Origin: CAZQGJ01 sp964592905
GTDB lineage: Bacteria; Patescibacteriota; UBA1384; CAYGGE01
Reading direction: 5' to 3'
Assembly (NCBI GenBank): GCA_964592905.1
Contig: CAZQGJ010000014.1
Location: 1 to 16,512 of the forward strand
Length of the DNA stretch: 16,512 nt
Below are positions 8,107 through 13,920 of this stretch, piece after piece; the first letter of the stretch is position 1, and each line of letters opens with the position of its first letter. The position numbers and the translations under genes are program-made. The notes under the pieces are model-generated. The model saw only the letters and a program-made list of their open reading frames with translations. It did not search any database and was not told where the DNA came from.

Positions 8107-8622
8107 TCAATCAATCGGCACCAGCTCGATCCGTATACCTGTCAGCACACGAGTAGCGGGACCGACTAGGATATTTTCTCGCTGACGGTAGGCGGTAGAC
8201 TCTATTCGGATATTGATGAGTAAGGGCAGTAGGCTAGCCTCTGACCAGTGGCCAAGCGGCATTATCTGAGATACCGCAACCGTCAACTTATCAAAAACAA
8301 ATGTCAGCTCAATTTCGACAACCACCAAAGAGAGATCGATCATCAGCTTATCCTGATAGACCAGCAACGCCTGGCGGATGTCATCCGAGGAAAGGGCATA
8401 GACAGAGCCTCGATCGAGACCCTGAAGATAGACCGGCCTGATGACCAATTGCCATTTACTGGGTAGAGGTTTCGGCAAGTTAGCGATTCCTCTCTCTATA
8501 CGCTCAAAGGGTAGGCTTTGGTGCAGAATAGTCAAAAGTCTTGCCACGATCGCCGCCTGGATTGCCTGATCGTCAGATTCGTCTAGCTTCAAGCCTTCGA
8601 TGGTATAGCCAAACTGTGCCAT
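8107..8622 (-). CDS. Uncharacterised paralogue family member P1
   Basis: 171-residue protein with no signal peptide, membrane segment or recognised domain, predicted to be cytosolic. It shares a C-terminal core with the products at 8813 and 10446: alternating hydrophobic strands (VVVEIELTFVFDKLTVAVS), then WSEASLLPLL and an acidic helix (about residues 105-150). That identifies it as a divergent paralogue. The N-terminal half is helix-rich (IQAAIVARLLTILHQSLPF). The start is ATG at 8622, with GAGG seven bases upstream at the foot of the conserved leader hairpin. The gene is a single transcription unit with its own promoter (TAGTAA, 17 bases, TATAAT) and terminator. Function unknown. The real start is well supported because all three paralogues keep exactly the same distance from leader to start. 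Confidence 0.85.
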   Translation of the reverse strand: MAQFGYTIEGLKLDESDDQAIQAAIVARLLTILHQSLPFERIERGIANLPKPLPSKWQLVIRPVYLQGLDRGSVYALSSDDIRQALLVYQDKLMIDLSLVVVEIELTFVFDKLTVAVSQIMPLGHWSEASLLPLLINIRIESTAYRQRENILVGPATRVLTGIRIELVPID

Positions 8623-8629
8623 AGTAACG

Positions 8630-8684
8630 CCTCGACAGTTAAATAACGAACGATTCGCCAGGGTTAACTGTTGGAACTATTATA
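8630..8684 (-). promoter_or_regulatory. Promoter and conserved 5' leader, copy 1 (P1)
   Basis: On the minus strand: TAGTAA (8702-8707), a 17-base gap, TATAAT (8679-8684), then a leader containing ACAGTTAA and TTAACTGT arms (8664-8671 and 8635-8642) 21 bases apart, with a nested CGAA/TTCG mini-stem. The outer stem ends one base before the GAGG ribosome binding site. The leader is nearly identical to copies at 9354 and 11024. Confidence 0.85.
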
Positions 8685-8739
8685 CTCGACTGAAGATAAA
8701 ATTACTAGATTCATCATCCTGACCAATATAGGCAAGGTT

Positions 8740-8772
8740 AAAAAAGTGGCGCCTCCGGTCTCGGAGGCGCCA
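8740..8772 (-). terminator. Rho-independent terminator of the 8813 gene
   Basis: Perfect 11-bp stem (TGGCGCCTCCG with CGGAGGCGCCA, 8747-8757 and 8762-8772) and a 4-base loop, followed on the minus strand by CTTTTTTAA. Its stem matches that of the terminator at 8063 apart from a compensated base-pair change, suggesting the two gene units are duplicates including their terminators. Confidence 0.88.
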
Positions 8773-8812
8773 GTGATGTGAACTATCGCCAGGCTGGACT
8801 CGTCGATGCCAG

Positions 8813-9346
8813 CTATGCTTGGCGTGAACGGTGATGATGCCATTTATGCTTAGCGTTGACAGCGATGATGCCGTCGCCGAGTTGTATTTGCATCGCAGCA
8901 TGGTGCTCTAGTTCAAGCTTGACATGACGCAACATCTTCAATAAAGCTTGCTCTGACCACTCGACTACAGGCAGCCGCATGCAAACAGAAACCTCTAAAC
9001 AGCGAAAGCCAATCCGAAGATCAATGTCAACGAGCGCCTCACTAGTCTCAGTGTCTAAAGACTGAAGAAACCTGGTTAGAGCTAGAGTCACCTCTTGATG
9101 AGCTGGCATCGTCAAGCACGTCCAAGCCGGCTGATCTGGTCCAGCGAAATGCGGAGCCACCATAAATCCGCCTGTACGTACATCATAATCATGAAACATC
9201 TCGATTATGAGCACATTGGCACTCGTCGTAGGCATTTTTGCTTCTAGTACCTTAGCCACTTCGTCTATACATCGCTCTTCAAGTGCCCTCTCTTCCGGAT
9301 ACAAATATACAAACCTTGGACGGTGTAACTGATACCCTTGATGCAC
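8813..9346 (-). CDS. Uncharacterised paralogue family member P2
   Basis: 177-residue protein of unknown function with no signal peptide or membrane segment. The C-terminal core (about 98-150: LVDIDLRIGFRCLEVSVC, then EWSEQALLKMLRHVKLELE) aligns with the matching region of the 8107 product (VVVEIELTFVFDKLTVAVS, HWSEASLLPLL), so the two are paralogues. The tail AKHKWHHHRSRQA is rich in His and Arg. A 31-base imperfect tandem duplication covers the end of the gene (8814-8875) and changes the frame of its last ten or so codons. The start is GTG at 9346, chosen because GAGG sits seven bases upstream at the foot of the conserved leader, exactly as in the sister genes. It forms a single-gene transcription unit with its own promoter and terminator. 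Confidence 0.82.
   Translation of the reverse strand: MHQGYQLHRPRFVYLYPEERALEERCIDEVAKVLEAKMPTTSANVLIIEMFHDYDVRTGGFMVAPHFAGPDQPAWTCLTMPAHQEVTLALTRFLQSLDTETSEALVDIDLRIGFRCLEVSVCMRLPVVEWSEQALLKMLRHVKLELEHHAAMQIQLGDGIIAVNAKHKWHHHRSRQA
8814..8875. repeat. 31-bp imperfect tandem duplication
   Basis: Two adjacent 31-base copies (8814-8844 and 8845-8875), both starting TATGCTT and containing GATGATGCC, with 7 mismatches. They cover the 3' end of the minus-strand gene. Since 31 is not a multiple of three, the copies are read in different frames (GIIAVNAKH against an unused GIITVHAKH frame). Confidence 0.85.
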
Positions 9347-9353
9347 GGCAGTA

Positions 9354-9408
9354 CCTCGACAGTTAAATAACGAACGATTCGTCAGGGTTAACTGTTGGAG
9401 TGATTATA
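9354..9408 (-). promoter_or_regulatory. Promoter and conserved 5' leader, copy 2 (P2)
   Basis: On the minus strand: TTGTAA (9426-9431), 17 bases, TATAAT (9403-9408). The leader has the same ACAGTTAA/TTAACTGT arms (9388-9395 and 9359-9366), 21-base spacer and CGAA/TTCG inner stem as copy 1, with one base changed in the spacer. GAGG follows the stem, then seven bases to the GTG start. Confidence 0.87.
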
Positions 9409-9475
9409 CTTGAATCGAGCTAATTTTACAAGCCTTGTCAGGATACTCACGAACAATCCTCTTCATTCATCGCGC

Positions 9476-9536
9476 TTGATTAGTCGCTCTGACTCTGATA
9501 TCTTCACTGACTGAAGCGCTAGCTCCCGCCTTCAGT
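9476..9536 (+). promoter_or_regulatory. Promoter and leader hairpin of the 9569 gene
   Basis: TTGATT (9476-9481), 17 bases, TATCTT (9499-9504). The leader then holds an ACTGAAG/CTTCAGT hairpin (9510-9516 and 9530-9536, 13-base loop) followed by ACTAGGGAGAGTA. The leader of the related gene at 12338 aligns with this one and has the same promoter-to-hairpin distance. Confidence 0.65.
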
Positions 9537-9568
9537 TACTGCACTAGGGAGAGTACGAGGATGATCTA

Positions 9569-10342
9569 ATGTCAGTGGGGCTCGTGTCTGCCATCGTCAC
9601 CAGCTTTCCGGCGCGAAATACAGCCTATCGGGCCACGATGCATGGCCTTGGACTCACCAATAGATCCAAATGGCCAGCTATCGTAGTCGATCAATCGATC
9701 GACTACGAGACGAGAAACGAGCTCGGTAATCGATGTAGTCATCTCGGGATAGACTACCAGTGGCTTGATCCAAAACAACAAGGCTTGGCGGCGGCCGGCC
9801 GCCAAGCCTTACGCCTGGCACACCAGTTAGATCCAAATGCCTGGATACTCTTCCAACCGCTCGAGGTTTATAATCTCAGCAACCAAATGGAGAGCCTACA
9901 AACGATCGTCGCCCAGCAACCAGGCGGACTGATCGTGCCCGATCGCTTTAGGGAGCCATTCAGGCCGATTCAGCACTTTCCAGTCTGGCAACAACAGCTC
10001 GAGCAGGCGGGCAACCGTCTCCTGGCTACATTGACCGGTCTGAACATCGACTGGTTTTCTGGGCTAAGGATCATTCATCCAGGCTGTCTCGAGCATCTCT
10101 TGGCCCCACCGCGTCTGCCGTTCGAGGCAGATGACCTGGATACCCTGCTTTTTCCGAGTGTTCCAAGCGTTGCTCAGGCAGGTCTACCGCTGCTTGATTG
10201 CTCGATCGAGTTCAGACGCGTTCAAGGCTTGACGAACATCCAAGAGTACTGCGAGTTAAGCCGAGCAAATGCCTCGAGGCGAATAGCCAAGCTCATTCAT
10301 CATATGTACGAGCTATATCCGCCATCGACAGATGTTGAGTAA
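9569..10342 (+). CDS. Glycosyltransferase-like (GT-A fold) protein 1
   Basis: 257-residue soluble protein. The N-terminal half follows the order of a GT-A/family-2 glycosyltransferase: a first strand (VSAIVTSFP, 6-14), a second strand (AIVVDQS), then QQGLAAAGRQALRLA in the position of the family's G-x-A-x-A-R-N helix, then a strand WILFQPLE where the DXD metal motif would be. No DXD is present, so catalysis is uncertain. The C-terminal half (LIVPDRFREPF, then DWFSGLRIIHP) has counterparts in the 12338 product (YLVIPSRTVEAF, DYFFGPRLYRR), which makes the two proteins homologues. The ATG at 9569 has GAGG eight bases upstream. It is a single-gene unit with a hairpin leader and a terminator, placed divergently between two members of the P family. 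The assignment is an inference from patterns. Confidence 0.55.
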   Translation: MSVGLVSAIVTSFPARNTAYRATMHGLGLTNRSKWPAIVVDQSIDYETRNELGNRCSHLGIDYQWLDPKQQGLAAAGRQALRLAHQLDPNAWILFQPLEVYNLSNQMESLQTIVAQQPGGLIVPDRFREPFRPIQHFPVWQQQLEQAGNRLLATLTGLNIDWFSGLRIIHPGCLEHLLAPPRLPFEADDLDTLLFPSVPSVAQAGLPLLDCSIEFRRVQGLTNIQEYCELSRANASRRIAKLIHHMYELYPPSTDVE

Positions 10343-10358
10343 GAGGCAAGCAGAGTAC

Positions 10359-10391
10359 AAACGGCCTAGGACGATGTGTCCTAGGCCGTTT
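10359..10391 (+). terminator. Terminator-like hairpin after the 9569 gene
   Basis: Perfect 14-bp stem (AAACGGCCTAGGAC with GTCCTAGGCCGTTT) and a 5-base loop, 16 bases after the stop. The U-tract is short (TTT inside the stem end), but the stem is long. It may work in both directions because AAA/TTT flank both sides. Confidence 0.7.
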
Positions 10392-10429
10392 CAAAAAGAA
10401 GAGCCGCCTGCGGGTACCCGCAGGCGGCT
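10392..10429 (-). terminator. Terminator of the 10446 gene
   Basis: Perfect 28-bp palindrome (10402-10429, arms AGCCGCCTGCGGGT) followed on the minus strand by CTTCTTTTTG. It lies 16 bases past the stop of the minus-strand gene and back-to-back with the plus-strand hairpin at 10359, as expected for converging genes. Confidence 0.85.
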
Positions 10430-10445
10430 TTCAGTCAATGCGGAG

Positions 10446-11016
10446 CTAAAGCTCTTCCTCCTCTACAAAAGTGGAGCTGAAGTGGTAGCACACATCCATC
10501 GTACCTTCGAACCCCTTGAAGACTCTCTCGACTTCCGTCGCGCTCTCTTCTGCCTTTCTTAATAACTTACTGAGAGGACCGTATCCCCATCTCGCAAGCT
10601 TGCAGCCCAAATCAAATGTTTGTTTGTGCTCCAACGATCCTGCCTCGTCACTACCGATGAGCACAAGCGTAACTAGGATGGTCGCCTCATCTAACCGTCC
10701 AAGCATCGCGTCCATCTGGGCTTCAGTTACGAAAGAGCCGGGCGAACCACGGAGGTATAGAGATGCCTTCAAAGACGGTAGAAGGAAATCGGGAAAGATA
10801 CCGAATGTAAATTCATACATTCGCGTAGAGTCATTACATCGAATCGAAGCCTCTCGGATCTCCAGCCAGGCTTCGANNNNNNNNNNCGACCTCTGACCAA
10901 GGTAACAAGGTCTCCAACCTTTCCCTAAAACGAGTTAGGAGCCTCTCGGCCTGATCAGGGCTCAGTACTTCGCTCAAGTTAGTAAGCGAGGGATAAACGG
11001 ACTTACTACCAGCCAC
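10446..11016 (-). CDS. Uncharacterised paralogue family member P3 (interrupted by sequence gap)
   Basis: One gene split by 10 N at 10877-10886. The upstream part (from GTG at 11016) gives MAGSKSVYPSLTNLSEVLSP and continues to LLPWSEV. The part after the gap is open from EAWLEIREASIRCNDSTRMY to the stop at 10446. The apparent frame change across the gap reflects the placeholder length, not a real frameshift. The total is about 185-190 residues. The C-terminal core (TLVLIGSDEAG, KQTFDLGCKLARWGYGPLSK, LLRKAEE) matches the strand-W-helix layout of the products at 8107 and 8813. The tail VEEEEL is acidic. There is no signal peptide. Start support: GGAG seven bases upstream at the foot of the same conserved leader. 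Function unknown. Confidence 0.82.
10877..10886. other. Assembly gap (10 N)
   Basis: Ten undetermined bases, probably a placeholder joining two contigs or reads. Both flanks belong to the same minus-strand gene, so the join is credible, but the missing length is unknown and must shift the frame by one base relative to the placeholder. Confidence 0.98.
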
Positions 11017-11023
11017 GGCGACA

Positions 11024-11073
11024 CTCCACAGTTAAATAACGAACGATTCGCCAGAGTTAACTGTTGGAGTCAA
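11024..11073 (-). promoter_or_regulatory. Promoter and conserved 5' leader, copy 3 (P3)
   Basis: Same leader as at 8630 and 9354: arms ACAGTTAA and TTAACTGT (11057-11064 and 11028-11035), 21-base spacer, inner CGAA/TTCG stem, then GGAG and seven bases to GTG. The -10 position carries TATGTT instead of TATAAT, so this copy may be weaker. One spacer base differs from copy 1. Confidence 0.82.
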
Positions 11074-11093
11074 CATACAACAATTTTAGAGAT

Positions 11094-11125
11094 AAAAAAA
11101 GAGGCGATGCGTTAAGCACCGCCCC
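11094..11125 (-). terminator. Terminator of the 11148 gene
   Basis: On the minus strand GGGGCGGTGC and GCATCGCCTC pair over 10 bp with two G-U wobbles around a TTAAC loop, followed directly by TTTTTTTATC. This is a strong intrinsic terminator 22 bases after the stop. Confidence 0.9.
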
Positions 11126-11147
11126 TGAACGAACAGAGAGCGAGAGA

Positions 11148-12134
11148 TTAAGAGCGGCGATCGCGCAGGTGGTAGATGATACCGCCGGCATTCGCCCAAG
11201 CTCTCAGGAATAAGCTTTGCGAAAGAAGGTAGATCCGTTCCTCTTGTCCTGGTGTCACATCAACCAGTTGGACAAAGCCATCTTTCATCCCGATAACGAT
11301 CAGGTGAAGATTCTCTGCCTGTGGATGAACCTTTCCCAAGGGCTGGCTACTCAAAGCCCCAGGTGGCCAGTCAAGAGTGACCAAGACCGGTCCCCTATCA
11401 AGCTCATAAAGTAGACCATGCCAACTACTGTAGCCAACAAAGATATCATGTTGACCAGGTAGCCAGTTGAAGGCAGTGGCTAATCGGCACCACTGATGAG
11501 CGCGCGATTGTGCCCTGGCCCAATGATGGGCGATCTGCGGATCGACCTCAAGCCGTTGCCCGTGAGCCGCCAAGACTGTCAAGATCGCCCTGACTGGAGT
11601 CGGCACCTCTGCCTGTGGACTGACCGGACAGCTCCACGGTGCACAAGAAGTCCTATTCGGATCACAGTAGCGCCCCGGCCAATTTTCAGGGAGATACGAG
11701 AGAGCCAACCAACGTGGAGGCGGTACCTCGTCATGACGCTGATGCAGTCGAAGGGTCAAGCGACCGGGGGTGCCGAAAACGGGCTGACGGTAATAAACCA
11801 CGCCCGAGTCAACCAAAGCTCCAGAAGTGTCTCTTCGACGACCATACCAAACAGGCGGTTGCGGGCCTTTGGCGTCTGACTTCCACTCGGGAGGCTGGCC
11901 AATATGTCCAACGACGAGACGGAACGCATTGACTCCTATGCCGCGTTCCACCGATAGCGCGTGACCGCGCTTTGGACCACTTCCTGTCGGTGCATAGCCA
12001 TACCGTAAACCGACCGTGACAATACAGCTCACAACGCGCCCACACCGGGGCTGCACTGGCTCAGTTGCATAGCCACCATCTACGTACGGAAGTAGATCCG
12101 GTGGATAATAGACGATATTCCTCGGCAAGGACAC
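11148..12134 (-). CDS. C39-peptidase-like protein, probably lacking the catalytic Cys
   Basis: 328-residue protein without a signal peptide. The C-terminal half (about 180-328) follows the pattern of C39-like cysteine peptidases of the papain fold: AILTVLAAHG, then RGPVLVTLDWPP, then NLHLIVIGMKDGFVQLVDVT and SLFLRAWANAGGIIYHL. H277 and D292 are where the catalytic His and Asp are expected. The Cys that normally precedes the first helix (C-x-P-T/A-S) seems replaced (VPTPVRAIL, around T179). C164 and C169 lie nearby but too far upstream. The N-terminal half is beta-rich and has RLTLRLHQR in the place of the accessory domain seen in some family members. The start is GTG at 12134 with AGGAGG five bases upstream. 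It is a single-gene unit with its own promoter and terminator. The family assignment is from pattern only; it may be an inactive relative or a new family. Confidence 0.6.
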   Translation of the reverse strand: MSLPRNIVYYPPDLLPYVDGGYATEPVQPRCGRVVSCIVTVGLRYGYAPTGSGPKRGHALSVERGIGVNAFRLVVGHIGQPPEWKSDAKGPQPPVWYGRRRDTSGALVDSGVVYYRQPVFGTPGRLTLRLHQRHDEVPPPRWLALSYLPENWPGRYCDPNRTSCAPWSCPVSPQAEVPTPVRAILTVLAAHGQRLEVDPQIAHHWARAQSRAHQWCRLATAFNWLPGQHDIFVGYSSWHGLLYELDRGPVLVTLDWPPGALSSQPLGKVHPQAENLHLIVIGMKDGFVQLVDVTPGQEERIYLLSQSLFLRAWANAGGIIYHLRDRRS

Positions 12135-12139
12135 CCTGT

Positions 12140-12191
12140 CCTCCTACTAAATAACAACTACAGCCCTGTTGCAGTAGTCACGATGAGTATA
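12140..12191 (-). promoter_or_regulatory. Promoter and structured leader of the 11148 gene
   Basis: On the minus strand: TTGACA (12208-12213), 16 bases, TATACT (12186-12191). The leader has CTACT and AGTAG arms (12173-12177 and 12144-12148) 24 bases apart, with GTTATTTA just before the second arm as in the P-family leaders. The AGGAGG ribosome binding site (12140-12145) overlaps the second arm by two bases, so the stem could hide it. Confidence 0.7.
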
Positions 12192-12257
12192 GATTACCAG
12201 TTGAGATTGTCAATGAGTGACTCAGTGCCCAACAGTGCATTATCGTGTTCGGTCGTC

Positions 12258-12334
12258 TTGACACTTCAGGCTTCTAATGTTAAAGTGAGCTGTCTGAATT
12301 GTTCACTCTCGCAACAGACATCAACTAGAGAGTA
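12258..12334 (+). promoter_or_regulatory. Promoter and leader hairpin of the 12338 gene
   Basis: TTGACA (12258-12263), 17 bases, TAAAGT (12281-12286). The leader holds TGTCTG/CAGACA arms with an inner TTG/CAA extension, then ACTAGAGAGTA, which contains the AGAGAG ribosome binding site before GTG. It aligns with the 9569 leader at CTGAA, CTC-CGC, CAG and ACTAG-GAG. Confidence 0.68.
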
Positions 12335-12337
12335 ACC

Positions 12338-13141
12338 GTGAGGCAAAGTTCGGTGCCTATATCTGATACAGTCGTCTGTACGGCTACAAGCTATTCCAAC
12401 CTCACTGATCCGCGCTGTCAACAATCGCTAGAGACAGTCTATGTGGCCAGTCGGAGTCACCAAGTCGTCGTAATCGAGGCCTCGAAAGACAGGAGGATCG
12501 CTAAAGCGTTTATGAAGGCTGGCGCTATCGTCGTCGAGCAATACGAAGAAGGAATGGCGCAGTCGAGGGCAGAAGCAGTAGAGTTCTCCTGGACGTTGCC
12601 AGGCTGGGAATCGTATGTTTTCTGGACTGAACCTGAAAAGATAGGGATCATCTGCCACATAGATGAGCTCATCGATTACGCTAGGCGCTGCGGTAGCTAT
12701 CTGGTAATTCCCTCTCGAACCGTAGAGGCTTTTGCTACCTATCCACCATATCAGGCGGAAAGCGAGATGAAAGGGAACTGGCGGCTCAATCAGCTGACTC
12801 GTCAACTGTACCCCTTCGCTGAATATTTCGATTATTTCTTCGGTCCTCGCCTCTATCGACGGCACGGTAACACTGCAGAGATACTGCGCGATACCGTATC
12901 TCTAGGACCATACGCGCCGCTCATGGTCGGCGCCCTCCGTATGATCGCTCACCACAGTAGTGTCTCCAGTCTGTGCGTCAGCAGCTGTCCAGTCTCTTAT
13001 CGACACCCGCCAGAGCAAACCGCTACCGAGACCGGCAACGCTGAGTTTGAAGCCCTTAGAGATCGTCAGCGAGTCAGCATCATCACGATGTTCGAAAAGG
13101 AAGTCGAGCGCATCGGTGCGCTCAGAGCCGACCGTCGCTAA
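12338..13141 (+). CDS. Glycosyltransferase-like (GT-A fold) protein 2
   Basis: 267-residue soluble protein. A first strand (DTVVCTATSYS, 10-20) and second strand (HQVVVIEAS) are followed by EGMAQSRAEAVEFSW in the position of the GT2 G-x-A-x-A-R helix, then YVFWTEPEKIGII where the DXD motif of active enzymes would lie. The segment YLVIPSRTVEAFATYPPY and the motif DYFFGPRLYRRH correspond to LIVPDRFREPF and DWFSGLRIIHP in the product at 9569, so the two are homologues. A TEPEK motif replaces DXD, so metal-dependent transfer is doubtful. The C-terminal 80 residues are charged and helical. The start is GTG at 12338, with AGAGAG five bases upstream. The gene is monocistronic with a strong promoter and terminator. 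Substrate and role are unknown; GT-like is a fold-level inference. Confidence 0.55.
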   Translation: MRQSSVPISDTVVCTATSYSNLTDPRCQQSLETVYVASRSHQVVVIEASKDRRIAKAFMKAGAIVVEQYEEGMAQSRAEAVEFSWTLPGWESYVFWTEPEKIGIICHIDELIDYARRCGSYLVIPSRTVEAFATYPPYQAESEMKGNWRLNQLTRQLYPFAEYFDYFFGPRLYRRHGNTAEILRDTVSLGPYAPLMVGALRMIAHHSSVSSLCVSSCPVSYRHPPEQTATETGNAEFEALRDRQRVSIITMFEKEVERIGALRADRR

Positions 13142-13144
13142 CTC

Positions 13145-13182
13145 ATGGAGCAGGACACATCGTCCTGCTCCATTCTTTTTTT
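13145..13182 (+). terminator. Terminator of the 12338 gene
   Basis: Perfect 12-bp stem (ATGGAGCAGGAC with GTCCTGCTCCAT, 13145-13156 and 13162-13173) with a 5-base loop, then TCTTTTTTT. This is a strong intrinsic terminator beginning four bases after the stop. It also marks the right edge of the G+C-richer accessory block. Confidence 0.93.
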
Positions 13183-13250
13183 ACATTTTAAAACCCTATT
13201 TAATATTCAAACACGTCCAGCATCGGCATTCAGGTTGAGACTAAACGTGC

Positions 13251-13256
13251 TATATT
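13251..13256 (+). promoter_or_regulatory. -10 of a probably leaderless transcript (13263 gene)
   Basis: TATATT ends six bases before the ATG at 13263, so transcription would begin at or next to the start codon. No ribosome binding site is visible upstream. No good -35 is seen. Confidence 0.55.
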
Positions 13257-13262
13257 TAGTTT

Positions 13263-13835
13263 ATGGAAAATAATCTCCCTATTAAAGAAGCAGTTCAGTT
13301 ATTTACGAATCCAAGAAATATTATACTTGGTATCGCGGTTTTAATAATCATCTTTACGGCATTAGGCTTTACTTTAGCGAAGCAAACAATTAACTCATCA
13401 AGTTCGCCCAAGCTCTCATCGATCGAGCAAGACACGAAGTACATATCTAATCTAAGCAGGATGTCCTTCACTGTGCCTCAAGGATATGGCATCAATATAA
13501 CAGGCGGCTGCGAAGGTGGATGTACATACACCTATGAGGTTAAGAGGCAAGAGGGCATCGCCTTGACTGGCAATCCGAGTCAAATATCAATTACCGAATC
13601 TCGAAGTGAATATAGCACCGTAGAAGAGTACGTCAAGAATAATATCAACAAGTTTGAAAATCCTGAGGAGATAACCTTTAAGAACGTCAGGACCCTGAAA
13701 TATACAAACCCAGGTTTATTCGGAATCCAAACTGATTATTTCTTGATCAAAGATGGCTTTGCATTTCATATTCAATGCTTGGACGAAGAGTCGGACGAGT
13801 TAGTTCAAACCATACTCAAAGGTATTAAGCTGTAA
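13263..13835 (+). CDS. Membrane-anchored protein of unknown function
   Basis: 190 residues. A polar cytoplasmic N-terminus (1-18) is followed by one transmembrane helix (about 19-40, NIILGIAVLIIIFTALGFTL) and an exported domain of about 150 residues. The domain begins MSFTVPQGYGINI and carries three cysteines (two in GGCEGGCTY, one in IQCLDE), and it ends DELVQTILKGIKL. The overall pattern (F-x-VP-x-G-Y at the start of a small alpha/beta domain) resembles the lipoprotein-like domains often attached to single helices, but no family can be named. Codon use is A+T-richer than in the block to the left, and the gene opens the cassette-like zone. The transcript is probably leaderless. It converges on the broken toxin gene at 13852 with only 16 bases between. 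Confidence 0.85.
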   Translation: MENNLPIKEAVQLFTNPRNIILGIAVLIIIFTALGFTLAKQTINSSSSPKLSSIEQDTKYISNLSRMSFTVPQGYGINITGGCEGGCTYTYEVKRQEGIALTGNPSQISITESRSEYSTVEEYVKNNINKFENPEEITFKNVRTLKYTNPGLFGIQTDYFLIKDGFAFHIQCLDEESDELVQTILKGIKL

Positions 13836-13851
13836 TCAACTAAAGCTTCGT

Positions 13852-13920
13852 TTACTTTGAATGAATTCGCTCAATACTTTCCAGGATATCATCTATATAG
13901 AGACTCGGATCCTTGCTCAT
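13852..13920 (-). pseudogene. Truncated HEPN (DUF86-type) toxin remnant
   Basis: A 22-codon reading frame, MSKDPSLYIDDILESIERIH and two more residues, then TAA. It starts at the ATG that overlaps the stop of the nucleotidyltransferase gene as ATGA, the usual gene coupling of MNT-HEPN toxin-antitoxin pairs. The sequence matches the normal start of HEPN/DUF86 toxins (M-S-x-D-x-x-L-Y-x-x-D-I-L-E-x-I), which are about 110 residues and carry an R-x4-6-H RNase motif further on. All of that is missing here. The frame ends 16 bases before the stop of the convergent 13263 gene, so the toxin body was probably lost when that gene arrived. The remnant cannot be an active RNase. Confidence 0.8.

Noticed and set aside
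10446..11016. Two separate genes or a frameshifted pseudogene
   Set aside because: Both parts are open up to the run of N, share one leader and one terminator, and together match the length of the paralogues, so the break is due to the assembly gap.
11496..11932. Plus-strand open frames inside the C39-like gene
   Set aside because: They are opposite a well-supported gene with promoter, AGGAGG site and terminator, and they give low-complexity Arg/Pro-rich products without ribosome binding sites.
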